A DNA stretch of 64,000 nucleotides, taken from NCBI GenBank assembly GCA_002716825.1, contig PBCC01000045.1:26336-90335 (forward strand), read 5' to 3'. Source of the stretch: Halobacteriovorax sp. Lineage in GTDB: Bacteria; Bdellovibrionota; Bacteriovoracia; Bacteriovoracales; Bacteriovoracaceae. The notes below the pieces were generated by a model that did no database searches, was not told where the DNA came from, and saw nothing but the letters and a program-made list of their open reading frames with translations. The first letter of the stretch is position 1. The number at the start of each line of letters is the position of its first letter. A program made the translations under genes and the position numbers. Positions 44,311 through 52,709 of this stretch are shown here, piece by piece.

Positions 44311-45519
44311 ATGCTCAAAACGATACTACTCATAGGCACCATGGCTTTAGCTCATCAGGCCTTCGCTGCTCGCGATCTCCATTCAATTGCAAAGCAGTCC
44401 CTAGAGGCCAATATTGTTGAACTTACTCGTGGTGGCGTTTTACGAGCGGGCTCTCATCAGTTCGCCTCCCTTTGGACTAGAGATTTTTGTTTTGCCTCCC
44501 GTGGTCTGCGCGCCATTGGTAGAGAAGATGTGATTGCCTCTCATCTGACAAGACTACTAGAAAACTTACGAGAAGATGGATTAGTACCACGAGTGCTCGA
44601 TTCAAAAGCATCTTGGAAACGTGTCGCCAGATATTCGTTTGTTCCTTTTAGGCCAGAATCACCAGAGGTGAGGGATGATCTTAAAGCAGAATGGGTTGGA
44701 GAGCACCGTACCGTTGCCATTGACTCAAATGCCTTAGTTCTGATTACGGCCGCTGAATATGTAAGCTCAACCGGTGACAAGGCTTGGCTTGAAGAACATA
44801 AATCGAAACTCATAAAAGTTATGAATTTCTATAAACCATTTTTAGAATCTGGTGTTGTTGTTCAAGAGAAATATGGCGACTGGCAAGATAGTGTTAAAAG
44901 ATCCGGTGCTACTTTTTTTACAAACTTTCTCGTATGGAAAGCACTTTCCATGTACCAGAATCAGCCAGAATTTTCGATTTCCAAAAATACAGTAGAGTTA
45001 TTTAGAAAAAATATAGAGGATAAATTCTTTGAGCGCGAGATCGGACTTTATAAGTCTTTAGATCATGGCGATTGGGTCTCGCTTGAAGGCATATTATATG
45101 CGCTTGAAGATGATCATTTTCTTAGTCTCGAGAGAAAAGCTGCACTTTACCACTCTCTAAAAAAACATCCGATCTGGGGAACTATTCCTGGCCGGGCCAC
45201 TTTCCCCAGTTACCCAAGTAACCAAATTAGTTTCACGACTAAGGCGGTTGGACTTAGACGCTATCACGACGGTCTAGTATGGCCATGGCTGACGGCTTTT
45301 TCGGCTAAGATCGCAAACAAGATGGGAGATATCGAAAGTGCGAGACGCATTCGCCAAGTGCTTCTTTCGTGGGCCAAGCGCGACGGAGAAGTCAATGAGG
45401 TTATGGATCCCAAAAAGAAGATGAAGCCCGTAAAGCGTATGTTCTACACTTCAGAGGCTCCATTTAGTTGGGGTGCTGGATTTACTTTGGATATGCTTAG
45501 TCTAAAAGAAGTTGAATAA
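44311..45519 (+). CDS. Exported six-hairpin glycosidase-like protein
   Basis: 402 residues, signal peptide MLKTILLIGTMALAHQAFA. Motifs of the (alpha/alpha)6 glycoside hydrolase fold: FASLWTRDFCFASRGL, VAIDSNALVLITAAEYVSST, EKYGDWQDSVKRSG, RRYHDGLVWPWLTAF and EAPFSWGAGF. The WTRD and W..D.V patterns are shared with amylo-alpha-1,6-glucosidase, GH63 and invertase-like enzymes that attack alpha-glucans or related sugars. It is probably a periplasmic glycosidase. The stop is 1 base from that of the convergent gene. Confidence 0.75.
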   Translation: MLKTILLIGTMALAHQAFAARDLHSIAKQSLEANIVELTRGGVLRAGSHQFASLWTRDFCFASRGLRAIGREDVIASHLTRLLENLREDGLVPRVLDSKASWKRVARYSFVPFRPESPEVRDDLKAEWVGEHRTVAIDSNALVLITAAEYVSSTGDKAWLEEHKSKLIKVMNFYKPFLESGVVVQEKYGDWQDSVKRSGATFFTNFLVWKALSMYQNQPEFSISKNTVELFRKNIEDKFFEREIGLYKSLDHGDWVSLEGILYALEDDHFLSLERKAALYHSLKKHPIWGTIPGRATFPSYPSNQISFTTKAVGLRRYHDGLVWPWLTAFSAKIANKMGDIESARRIRQVLLSWAKRDGEVNEVMDPKKKMKPVKRMFYTSEAPFSWGAGFTLDMLSLKEVE

Positions 45520-45520
45520 C

Positions 45521-46711
45521 TTACTCAGCACTAACAGCGGCTTTTTCATCATTTAAATCAACAATTGTAAAAATGCCTTTAATATTCGTTTCATTACTAT
45601 ACTCAGGCTCAAGATCGAGCGCACCCATCATCGTATCGAGCATCTTGCGTTGATCGATATATGTTGCTTCAGGGTAAGTTCCCTCACGCTTTGATACGCA
45701 ACCAGATGTTTTTCTAAAAGGGTAGTGGGCCGAAGTAGGGTCACCATTAATACGACCGGTACCATGAATGCGAAGAAGATCACGACCGACGTCTCTGGCC
45801 ACGTTAGCCTGACGCCAAAAGGGGAGGTCGTGAGCTGATTCATGAAGAAGTGCTTTGGTTAAGTCCTCATTCTCAGAAGCAGGAACAAAATTTAAAATGA
45901 TTCTTCTGAATTTCCCAAAAGCGTCTTGGCGATTGGCTTCTGGCATAACGGCGTTAATGAGGTGAACACCAGCAGGAGTGTTGCCGTTGGTAATATTATA
46001 AGGAATTCCACGAGACGAGGCGGCCATCGCCGGCTGCGTCCAGATTTTACCATTTTCTTCAACTGGCATGCCCCACTTGTCCTTCATTACCATCATGCAA
46101 GGGTAGTTTCGGTCGCTGCGGCAGAACATATAAAGACGAATACCGTCAGCGTATTTGCCATCTAAAACATCAGTTGCATCGGGCGCGTTCCAAAACAGGG
46201 CGCGTGCTTGCTCTTTAGAAATATTCTGAGCTTCCTTTGCACGGTTGTAATCGAAAAGATCGAAGCGTCCTTTTTCTTCTAGTGCCATGTAGATCTCATC
46301 GCCATAATACTTAAAGAGATCGTCTTTATGGTTAAGCATGAGGTACTGAGCGCGACGAGATAAAGTTCCAGCACGGATTTCTAAAAGAAGATTGGCCGTG
46401 ACTTCATTAAAACGTGGCAACGGGCGATTGTACCAAGCCTCGATGGCATGGACGCGAATCATCTCTTCTAAATTGAACTTGCTTTTACTCGACAGGGAAA
46501 CCAGGTCAACCGCGATATTGTCTTCGGTGATTAGGTCCCAGGCAGCATCCATGATCTCGCGATCACTAAAGTCGCTGGCAGCTTGATCATAAGATTTTTG
46601 TTGTAACAGGTCTTTTACCTGCATAACTCTATTTTCCTTAGACCACTCGAGGCTAGGACTAGCATGAGCGATACTGACAGCGCATAAGGCAATTATAATG
46701 CGTAAAAACAT
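45521..46711 (-). CDS. Exported L,D-transpeptidase-like (YkuD-type) protein
   Basis: 396 residues, signal peptide MFLRIIIALCAVSIAHA. The N-terminal ~180 residues are helical. The C-terminal part carries IHGTGRI (~315) and KTSGCVS (~336): the His-x-Gly ... S/T-x-G-C-[VI] pattern of YkuD catalytic domains, with a slightly long gap, so it may make or edit 3-3 peptidoglycan cross-links or anchor proteins to the wall. HESAH (LLHESAHDLP) could by chance imitate a zinc site. Its SD (GGGAG, 6 bases upstream of ATG) is locked in a long hairpin described separately. Family call is moderate. Confidence 0.65.
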   Translation of the reverse strand: MFLRIIIALCAVSIAHASPSLEWSKENRVMQVKDLLQQKSYDQAASDFSDREIMDAAWDLITEDNIAVDLVSLSSKSKFNLEEMIRVHAIEAWYNRPLPRFNEVTANLLLEIRAGTLSRRAQYLMLNHKDDLFKYYGDEIYMALEEKGRFDLFDYNRAKEAQNISKEQARALFWNAPDATDVLDGKYADGIRLYMFCRSDRNYPCMMVMKDKWGMPVEENGKIWTQPAMAASSRGIPYNITNGNTPAGVHLINAVMPEANRQDAFGKFRRIILNFVPASENEDLTKALLHESAHDLPFWRQANVARDVGRDLLRIHGTGRINGDPTSAHYPFRKTSGCVSKREGTYPEATYIDQRKMLDTMMGALDLEPEYSNETNIKGIFTIVDLNDEKAAVSAE

Positions 46712-46714
46712 TGG

Positions 46715-46763
46715 GCACTCCCTAAAATGGCATTTCCTAACAAAATGCTAACAAGGGGAGTGC
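46715..46763 (-). promoter_or_regulatory. Nested hairpin that sequesters the SD of the transpeptidase-like gene
   Basis: Outer arms GCACTCCC (46715-46722) and GGGAGTGC (46756-46763) are perfect 8-bp complements; inner arms GCATTT (46730-46735) and AAATGC (46743-46748) nest inside with equal 7-base flanks. On the minus-strand message the SD GGGAG of the 46711 start lies in the outer stem, base-paired with CTCCC. Opening this stem would be needed for translation. Confidence 0.5.
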
Positions 46764-46802
46764 ACAGTGGCAAAGGAAGGGGACGCGCGAGGCGTTAACC
46801 CC

Positions 46803-47390
46803 TTATTTCTTAGTCGTTTTCTTTTTAGCAGCAGGCTTTTTCGTGACTTTTTTGGCAGCGGCCTTCTTAGCAGGAGCTTTTTTGGCTACTTTTTTAGCAA
46901 CCTTTTTTTCAGTTTTCTTAGTCGTTTTCTTGGCTACTTTTTTCTCTACTTTCTTTTCAGTCTTTTTAGCAGCTTTTTTAGGCGCTTCTTTCTTAGTTGC
47001 TTTCTTTATCGTCTTGCCGGCATCGCTGGCGCTTTTGGCAACGGCAGAAGCAACTTTTTTAGTCGTTCCTGTAGACTTCTTGGCCACTTTCTTAGCCTTC
47101 ACTTCAACAGTCTTTAGTACTTTCTGTGCTTCTCCACCGAGGTCATAGCGTAGTCTTTGGAGTTCATCTTTAAGGTGAGCATAAAAGCCGAGGAGCTTAT
47201 TTCTTTGCACATTGACGGAGTTGTAGCCACGGTTAAATTCTTTTGAAAGTTCGGCGTATTTCTCTTCATTAAGAGTTTTGATTTGCTCAAGTAGAGTTAG
47301 GCATTTTTCACGAAAATCGCCTTTCTCATTAGCTTTTTTACCTTTCTTATTTTGGCCGTCTTTGTCTTTCAAAAATGATGGCAATGCCAT
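46803..47390 (-). CDS. Histone H1-like Lys/Ala-rich DNA-binding protein
   Basis: 195 residues. The first ~105 residues form a charged helical domain (DFREKCLTLLEQIKTLNEEK ... LKDELQRLRYDLGGEAQKVL); the tail is a low-complexity chain of KKAAK, KKVAKK, KKTEKK and KKAPAKK units ending TKK, as in bacterial histone H1-like proteins (Hc1, AlgP/BpH families). It should bind DNA or RNA electrostatically and help compact the nucleoid; in predators such proteins may mark a growth phase (inference). The tail is repetitive, so its length is prone to assembly error. Confidence 0.78.
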   Translation of the reverse strand: MALPSFLKDKDGQNKKGKKANEKGDFREKCLTLLEQIKTLNEEKYAELSKEFNRGYNSVNVQRNKLLGFYAHLKDELQRLRYDLGGEAQKVLKTVEVKAKKVAKKSTGTTKKVASAVAKSASDAGKTIKKATKKEAPKKAAKKTEKKVEKKVAKKTTKKTEKKVAKKVAKKAPAKKAAAKKVTKKPAAKKKTTKK

Positions 47391-47525
47391 TGTGTGCTTC
47401 TATGGGTCAAAGTTCTTGGTTTATGATACCTCTTTGCGCCGTCTTTTCCACCGTTTTTCGGGGTCTTTGTCGACTTTCTTAGCATATTAGGATTATCATG
47501 AGGCGCCCCTAACAAGGAATAAATT

Positions 47526-48518
47526 TTGGCGCAGTATGACGTATATGGAGTTGGTAATGCATTGGTCGATATGGAGTTTGAAGTTACTCCTGACTTTTTG
47601 CAGGAAATGAATGTTCAAAAGGGATTGATGACTCTTGTCGATGAAGATCGCCAAAAAGAGTTAGTTAACAATCTACATGGCATTCAACATAAACGCTCAT
47701 GCGGCGGTTCTGCTGCTAATACCTTGATCGCTGTGGCGCAGATGGGTGGTAAAGGCTTTTATTCATGTAAAGTTGCCGATGATGAAACAGGTGATTTCTA
47801 CACTAAAGACTTATTGGCCTCTGGACTTGAAAGCAATCTCATCGATGGCAGACAAGAGGGCGTGACCGGAAAATGCTTGGTCATGATTACTCCCGATGCC
47901 GATCGAACTATGAATACTTACCTTGGCATCACTGAAACTTTTTCTGAAGCTGAGCTTAAAGAAGATGCCATTAAAAATTCTAAATACCTTTATATGGAAG
48001 GTTATTTGGTAACTTCTCCAACAGGTAAAGCTGCTGCCATCAAGGCTCGCGATATCGCGCGCGCTGCCGGCGTTAAAGTTGCCCTTACTTTTTCAGATCC
48101 AGGAATCGTAGGCTTTTTTAAAACTGGCTTTGAAGAGATGATCGGCGATGGCGTCGACATGGTTTTTTGCAATGAAGAAGAAGCGAAGTCTTTCACTGGT
48201 AGTGATGACCTTGCGACTGCTTTTGAAGTACTTAAAAAAGTCGCTAAGACCTTTGCAATTACGACAGGCCCTGCTGGTGCGATCCTTTGGGATGGCTCAA
48301 AAGAAATCCAAGTTGTAGCGGCTCCGGCCAATGCAATTGACACCAATGGTGCAGGAGACTTATTTGCAGGCTCATTCCTGTACGCTCTGTCTCAGGGCAA
48401 GAGCTTTGGCGAAGCAGGCAAGCTCGCTTGCGCTGCCTCTGGAACATTGGTTCAGCAGTTTGGTCCACGTCTTAAAAAAGAACAGGCCCAAGAAGTTAAA
48501 AAACGTATCTTTGGTTAG
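47526..48518 (+). CDS. PfkB-family carbohydrate kinase, adenosine-kinase-like
   Basis: 330 residues from a TTG start (AAGGAA 7 bases upstream). YGVGNALVDMEFEV at the start, SCGGSAANTLIAVAQMGG (PfkB motif 1) and DTNGAGDLFAGSFLYAL (motif 2 with anion hole and catalytic Asp) define the family; the GNALVD start and length resemble adenosine kinases. It phosphorylates adenosine or a related nucleoside or sugar in the cytoplasm, fitting the salvage theme of the window. The stop is 11 bases before asnS. Confidence 0.88.
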   Translation: MAQYDVYGVGNALVDMEFEVTPDFLQEMNVQKGLMTLVDEDRQKELVNNLHGIQHKRSCGGSAANTLIAVAQMGGKGFYSCKVADDETGDFYTKDLLASGLESNLIDGRQEGVTGKCLVMITPDADRTMNTYLGITETFSEAELKEDAIKNSKYLYMEGYLVTSPTGKAAAIKARDIARAAGVKVALTFSDPGIVGFFKTGFEEMIGDGVDMVFCNEEEAKSFTGSDDLATAFEVLKKVAKTFAITTGPAGAILWDGSKEIQVVAAPANAIDTNGAGDLFAGSFLYALSQGKSFGEAGKLACAASGTLVQQFGPRLKKEQAQEVKKRIFG

Positions 48519-48529
48519 GAGAGTAGTGC

Positions 48530-49918
48530 ATGTCTTCACGCACCCCCATTCGCAGTATTTTTGAAAATAAAACTCTTGGTGAGAACTTTACGGTTAAAGG
48601 CTGGATTAGATCAGTCAGAAAAAGTAAAAAGTTCTCTTTTATCGTGATTAACGATGGAACTTGCCAGTGGAATCTCCAGGCCATCGTCGACATGGATACG
48701 CCAAACTACGAGCAGGTCTCTAGTTTGCTTTTAGATTCAGCCATTAGCATGACTGGAACTCTGGTTGAGTCTCGCGGTAAGCAGCCGGTTGAGATGCAGG
48801 CTAAGTCGGTTGAGATTATTTCGGCCACGGATGATACCTACCCATTACAAAAGAAGGCGACCTCACTTGAGTTCTTGCGTGAGCAAGCCCATTTGAGAGC
48901 TCGCACTCAGACCTTCGGGGCTGTTTTTCGTGTACGCCACGCTCTTGCTATGGCGACTCACAAATTCTTTAGTGATAAAGGCTTCTATTATTTGAACTCA
49001 CCCATTATCTCTGCCGTTGACGGTGAGGGCGCTGGTGAGATGTTTAAAGTTTCCACCATGGACCTGGCCAAAGTTCCAGTCAAAGAAGGTAAGGCCGATC
49101 ATACTGATGATTATTTTGGTAAAGAAGTCTCACTGTGTGTGACGGGGCAACTCGAAGGTGAGTGCTACGCCATGGCGCTTGGATCTATTTATACTTTCGG
49201 CCCAACTTTCAGAGCCGAAAACTCAAACACTACTAGACACCTTTCTGAGTTTTGGATGATTGAGCCCGAAGTGGCCTTTGCTGATCTTGAAGAGATCGCT
49301 GATTTGGCCGCCGATTATATTAAATATCTTATCGACTACGCGCTTAAAGAGTGTCCACACGAACTTGAATTTTTAGCAACTCGTGAAGGCGCACCTGAAG
49401 GCTTGCTTGAAATGCTTTCCCATGTAAAAGATAGCAAGTTTATTCGCATCACTTATACCGAAGCAGTTGAGATCTTATCTAAGTCAGGTAAGAAGTTTGA
49501 ATTCCCATGCACTTGGGGAGCCGAGTTACAAACTGAACACGAGCGCTTCTTAACTGAAGAGCATTTCAAACTTCCTGTCATTGTTACGGATTATCCGAAA
49601 GAGTTTAAGGCTTTTTATATGAAGCAAAACGATGACGGCAAAACAGTTCGTGCCATGGATGTTCTTGTTCCTGGTATTGGCGAAATTATTGGTGGTTCAC
49701 AAAGAGAAGATAATCTCGAAAAGCTTGAAGCGCGTATGGATCACGACGGCATGGATAAGTCCGGCTACTGGTGGTATATGGATCTTCGCCGTTACGGCTC
49801 AGTTCCCCACGCCGGCTTTGGTCTCGGGTTTGAGCGAGCGATTATGTATATCACGGGGATGAGTAATATTAGAGATGTTATTCCGTTCCCGAGAACCCCA
49901 AAAAACTGCGACTTCTAG
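48530..49918 (+). CDS. asnS: Asparagine--tRNA ligase
   Basis: 462 residues, standard length. N-terminal OB-fold anticodon-binding domain (VKGWIRSVRKSKKFSFIVIN), then class II catalytic core: motif 1 near GAVFRVRHALAMATHKFF, motif 2 TFRAENSNTTRHLSEFWMIE, motif 3 GFGLGFERAIMYITGMSN ending IRDVIPFPR, all typical of AsnRS rather than AspRS. It charges tRNA-Asn directly. SD GGAGAG 6 bases upstream. The following 138 bases are a GC-rich structured spacer. Confidence 0.97.
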   Translation: MSSRTPIRSIFENKTLGENFTVKGWIRSVRKSKKFSFIVINDGTCQWNLQAIVDMDTPNYEQVSSLLLDSAISMTGTLVESRGKQPVEMQAKSVEIISATDDTYPLQKKATSLEFLREQAHLRARTQTFGAVFRVRHALAMATHKFFSDKGFYYLNSPIISAVDGEGAGEMFKVSTMDLAKVPVKEGKADHTDDYFGKEVSLCVTGQLEGECYAMALGSIYTFGPTFRAENSNTTRHLSEFWMIEPEVAFADLEEIADLAADYIKYLIDYALKECPHELEFLATREGAPEGLLEMLSHVKDSKFIRITYTEAVEILSKSGKKFEFPCTWGAELQTEHERFLTEEHFKLPVIVTDYPKEFKAFYMKQNDDGKTVRAMDVLVPGIGEIIGGSQREDNLEKLEARMDHDGMDKSGYWWYMDLRRYGSVPHAGFGLGFERAIMYITGMSNIRDVIPFPRTPKNCDF

Positions 49919-49926
49919 GTGAGCCG

Positions 49927-50047
49927 CGATCGCGGCCGCTAGCTTCGTCAACCTTCGTTTTGTCGCCTGCGACGTATAAGTGTATACGTCTCGTCGCCAA
50001 AGCGAAGCCTTCCTAGCTTTCGCCTCGCGCTTGCGACTCAATATGTA
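49927..50047. repeat. GC-rich structured spacer with nested hairpins
   Basis: Perfect hairpin GACGTATA-AGTG-TATACGTC (49971-49990) nested inside CTTCGTTTTG / CAAAGCGAAG (49953-49962 with 49998-50007, one G-T pair). Smaller palindromes GCGATCGC and GCGGCCGC lie at 49926-49939, and CTAGCTTCGTC / CTAGCTTTCGCC form an imperfect direct repeat. The spacer is richer in GC and CpG than the flanks. It could be a REP-like element, an asnS terminator without T run, or a small RNA. Confidence 0.55.
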
Positions 50048-50056
50048 GGTTGAACT

Positions 50057-50476
50057 ATGCAGTACACCAGTGAATTTGAACAAACTGAAAATCTGGACAT
50101 AAATGGTTTTTTTGTCGGTTGGCCAAATCCACCATCAAACCAAGTTTTTGAAAAGCTTCTCAAATCCAGCTACAAAGTTGTCCTTGCCTGTGAAGGGGAT
50201 AAATTGGTGGGGTTTATTACGGCCATATCCGATGGGGTTCTAAGCGCCTATATCCCTTTTTTAGAGGTTTTGCCGGCTTATCAGAATAGGGGAATTGGAG
50301 CCGAGTTGTTGGCCAAAATGAAGCAAGAGCTTAGCCATCTTTATATGGTGGATCTTCTGTGCGATCAGGATCTTGTCGGGTACTACCAAAAGCAGGGTAT
50401 GTCGGCTGCAACCGGGGCCATGCTTCGAAATTACCAGCACCAGAGCGGTCAAGCTCAATCCGCTAGCTCAAAATAG
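50057..50476 (+). CDS. GNAT-family N-acetyltransferase
   Basis: 139 residues. GNAT fold: central strand KVVLACEGDKLVGFITAISD, AYIPFLEVLPAYQNRGIGAELL containing the acetyl-CoA pyrophosphate loop Q-x-R-G-I-G, and DLLCDQDLVGYYQKQGM. It transfers an acetyl group (or another acyl group) to an amine. It is the first gene of the run GNAT, C39-like peptidase, RLAN-RimK, GCS2-like ligase. In other proteobacteria GNAT and C39 domains are found fused beside RimK-type genes (family knowledge), so here the two are likely separate parts of the same pathway. Confidence 0.85.
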   Translation: MQYTSEFEQTENLDINGFFVGWPNPPSNQVFEKLLKSSYKVVLACEGDKLVGFITAISDGVLSAYIPFLEVLPAYQNRGIGAELLAKMKQELSHLYMVDLLCDQDLVGYYQKQGMSAATGAMLRNYQHQSGQAQSASSK

Positions 50477-50551
50477 TTTAAAATAAATATATACACGCTC
50501 AGAGAATGGCGCATACTGGTGTTCATGGGATCTCTTTTGGGGAGCTTGGGG

Positions 50552-51250
50552 ATGGATAAGATTTTACCAATTAAAATTGCGGCGCAACCAGATGACACCA
50601 CTTGTGGGCCAACGAGTTTGCATGCAATTTACGATTTTTATCAAGACCCCATAACTCTTAAAAAAGTTATTAAGGATATTGATCAACACGCTGAAGGTGG
50701 TGGGACATTTGCCGTTGTTCTTGGCCGTCACGCACTTTCTCGCGGCTATCATGCAACCGTCTATAGCTATAATATCAATGTTTTTGATCCATCATGGTTT
50801 GGATTAGAAAAGAAGGAGCTTATTGCCAAGCTCAAACAGCGCTATGAAAAAAGAAAGGGCGTCAAACTTAAAGCGGCGATTAAAGAATATATTAAATTTT
50901 TAAAAGCCGGCGGCGAAATCCGTTTTGATGATCTATCACCTGAACTTGTAAGCGATATCCTCGCCAAGGATACACCAATCTTAACTGGACTAAGTTCGAC
51001 TTGGTTGTATCAAAGTAAGCGCGAAAACAGTGTCAGTAATAAAAATGATGATATTGGAGGAGATCCGGCCGGTCATTTTGTTATCGTTAATGGATTGAAA
51101 GACGATATTGTTTCTGTCGCAGATCCCTATATTAAAAATCCTATTAGTAATGATCATTTTTATAAGATTGATATTAACCGCTTCATCAATGCCATTTTGC
51201 TTGGAATCACTTCGTATGATGGCAATTTACTTATTATAGAAAGGAAATAA
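50552..51250 (+). CDS. C39-like cysteine peptidase of the amidoligase cluster
   Basis: 232 residues from ATG 50552, where GGGGAG lies 7 bases upstream; the GTG at 50519 has no SD. Papain-like triad: Cys18 in DDTTCGPTSLHA, His175 in DPAGHFVIVNG, Asp191 in VADPY. No ABC-transporter part and no signal peptide, so a cytoplasmic peptidase or amidohydrolase. It probably trims, matures or cleaves the product made by the two downstream ligases. One base separates its stop from the GTG of the RimK gene, so translation is coupled. Confidence 0.85.
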   Translation: MDKILPIKIAAQPDDTTCGPTSLHAIYDFYQDPITLKKVIKDIDQHAEGGGTFAVVLGRHALSRGYHATVYSYNINVFDPSWFGLEKKELIAKLKQRYEKRKGVKLKAAIKEYIKFLKAGGEIRFDDLSPELVSDILAKDTPILTGLSSTWLYQSKRENSVSNKNDDIGGDPAGHFVIVNGLKDDIVSVADPYIKNPISNDHFYKIDINRFINAILLGITSYDGNLLIIERK

Positions 51251-51251
51251 A

Positions 51252-52709
51252 GTGGGCCGAAGTTTAATCGTCGTCGATGATAAGTTTGAGCATCTTTTCA
51301 AAGACTCATCAATTGAAACCATATCACCTATTAAATATATTCTTGAAAGTGTTAAAGATGAGAAAAAACGCGCAGTTTATAATTTGTCCTCATCCTATGC
51401 ATATCAAGATCTTGGTTATTACGTATCACTTCTAGCAAGTGCCAGAAATGATAAAGTCTACCCGTCACCACGCACGATTCAAGACCTTAAAGATAAACGC
51501 ATTCAGCAACTCATCTCAGAAGATCTTTTTGAACTTATTCAGTCCAAACTTTCCAAACTTCATTCCGACAAGTTTGAACTCTCTGTTTATTTTGGTGAGA
51601 ACATTTCTGGTGCTTACAAAAAATTGGCCTGGGAGCTTTATCGCATTATTCAAGCCCCAATGTTTAGGGTCTACCTGGAAAAGGATAAAGACTGGACTGT
51701 ACGTCGAGTCAAGATTCTAACGTTTTCAGAACTAATGCCGACTCACTTAGATTTCGCTTCAAGTGCAGCAATAAATTATCTCAATCAAAATAAGAATATC
51801 AAGTCATCGAATAAGAAGACTATCTATGATCTCGCTATTCTTTATAATGAAGACGAGATCTCGCCTCCAAGTGATAAAAAGGCTTTGGAGATGTTTGTCG
51901 ACGCTTTCAAAGAAGTTGGTTTCTACACCAAGATGATCCAGCATAAAGAACGTCCAAATATTTCTGAATACGATGCGCTTTTTATCCGCGAAACCACCAA
52001 TGTGACACATCATACTTATCGCATGGCCAGAAATGCTGAAAAAGAGGGACTCGTTGTTATTGATGATCCAATGTCGATCGTAAAATGCACCAATAAGGTT
52101 TTTCTCGAACAGCTGATGGAGAGACTTGGATTGGAGCGGCCAAAGACTTTTATCTATGACAAAAAACTATTTCAAAAGCATTATAAAAAGATTGCCCTGC
52201 CATGTGTTTTAAAGAAACCTGACTCAGCTTTCTCTCAAGGTGTGCACAAAGCTAAGAGTGAAGATGAATTAACTGATCTTGCCACAACGCTTTTTCAATC
52301 GACCGAGCTTATCTTAATTCAAGAATTCCTACCTACTGACTTTGATTGGCGAATCGGCGTCCTAGGTGGCGAGGTTATCTATGCCTGTAAGTACTATATG
52401 GCAAAAGATCATTGGCAAATTATCAATAACGCTGATGGTGCTGCTGAGGGAGTCTCTGAGTGTATTGACCCCAAAGATGTCGATCCTAAGATCCTTAAGA
52501 CATCGCTGAAGCTTGCTAAGGAAATTGGCAACGGGCTTTATGGAATTGATCTTAAGCAAAAAGGCGACAAGATCTACTTGATTGAAATTAATGATAATCC
52601 AAGTATTGAGCACGGAGTTGAAGACCAGCTCCTTGGCAAAGCGCTTTATCTCAAAATTGCACAGTATTTTATGACTGAGTGTCATCAACGCCGAGGAATT
52701 AATGCCTAA
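51252..52709 (+). CDS. RimK-family ATP-grasp amide ligase with RLAN domain
   Basis: 485 residues from GTG 51252. Residues 1-~200 are the RimK-like ATP-grasp N-terminal (RLAN) domain (LIVVDDKFEHLF, YVSLLASARNDKVYPS). Residues ~220-480 are the ATP-grasp fold: IRETTNVTHHTYRMARNAE, PCVLKKPDSAFSQGVHKA, IQEFLPTDFDWRIGVLGGEV, and the metal-binding end YGIDLKQ... YLIEINDNPSIEHG. It should use ATP to join a carboxylate to an amine, as RimK adds glutamate. The acceptor is unknown. The last 8 bases overlap the GCS2-like gene. Confidence 0.92.
   Translation: MGRSLIVVDDKFEHLFKDSSIETISPIKYILESVKDEKKRAVYNLSSSYAYQDLGYYVSLLASARNDKVYPSPRTIQDLKDKRIQQLISEDLFELIQSKLSKLHSDKFELSVYFGENISGAYKKLAWELYRIIQAPMFRVYLEKDKDWTVRRVKILTFSELMPTHLDFASSAAINYLNQNKNIKSSNKKTIYDLAILYNEDEISPPSDKKALEMFVDAFKEVGFYTKMIQHKERPNISEYDALFIRETTNVTHHTYRMARNAEKEGLVVIDDPMSIVKCTNKVFLEQLMERLGLERPKTFIYDKKLFQKHYKKIALPCVLKKPDSAFSQGVHKAKSEDELTDLATTLFQSTELILIQEFLPTDFDWRIGVLGGEVIYACKYYMAKDHWQIINNADGAAEGVSECIDPKDVDPKILKTSLKLAKEIGNGLYGIDLKQKGDKIYLIEINDNPSIEHGVEDQLLGKALYLKIAQYFMTECHQRRGINA

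Noticed and set aside
45521..46711. HESAH motif as evidence for a zinc metallopeptidase
   Set aside because: The surrounding residues lack the usual hydrophobic helix and third ligand, while the HGTG...TSGCVS pattern better fits a YkuD-like fold.
46767..47148. Two plus-strand ORFs rich in Phe, Leu and Ser (116 and 101 codons) opposite the Lys/Ala-rich gene
   Set aside because: They are antisense readings of the repetitive AAG/AAA codons of the histone-like tail; composition is artificial and there is no SD.
49799..50083. 94-codon minus-strand ORF across the asnS end and the structured spacer
   Set aside because: Overlaps the invariant motif 3 region of asnS and reads through the hairpins; no SD.
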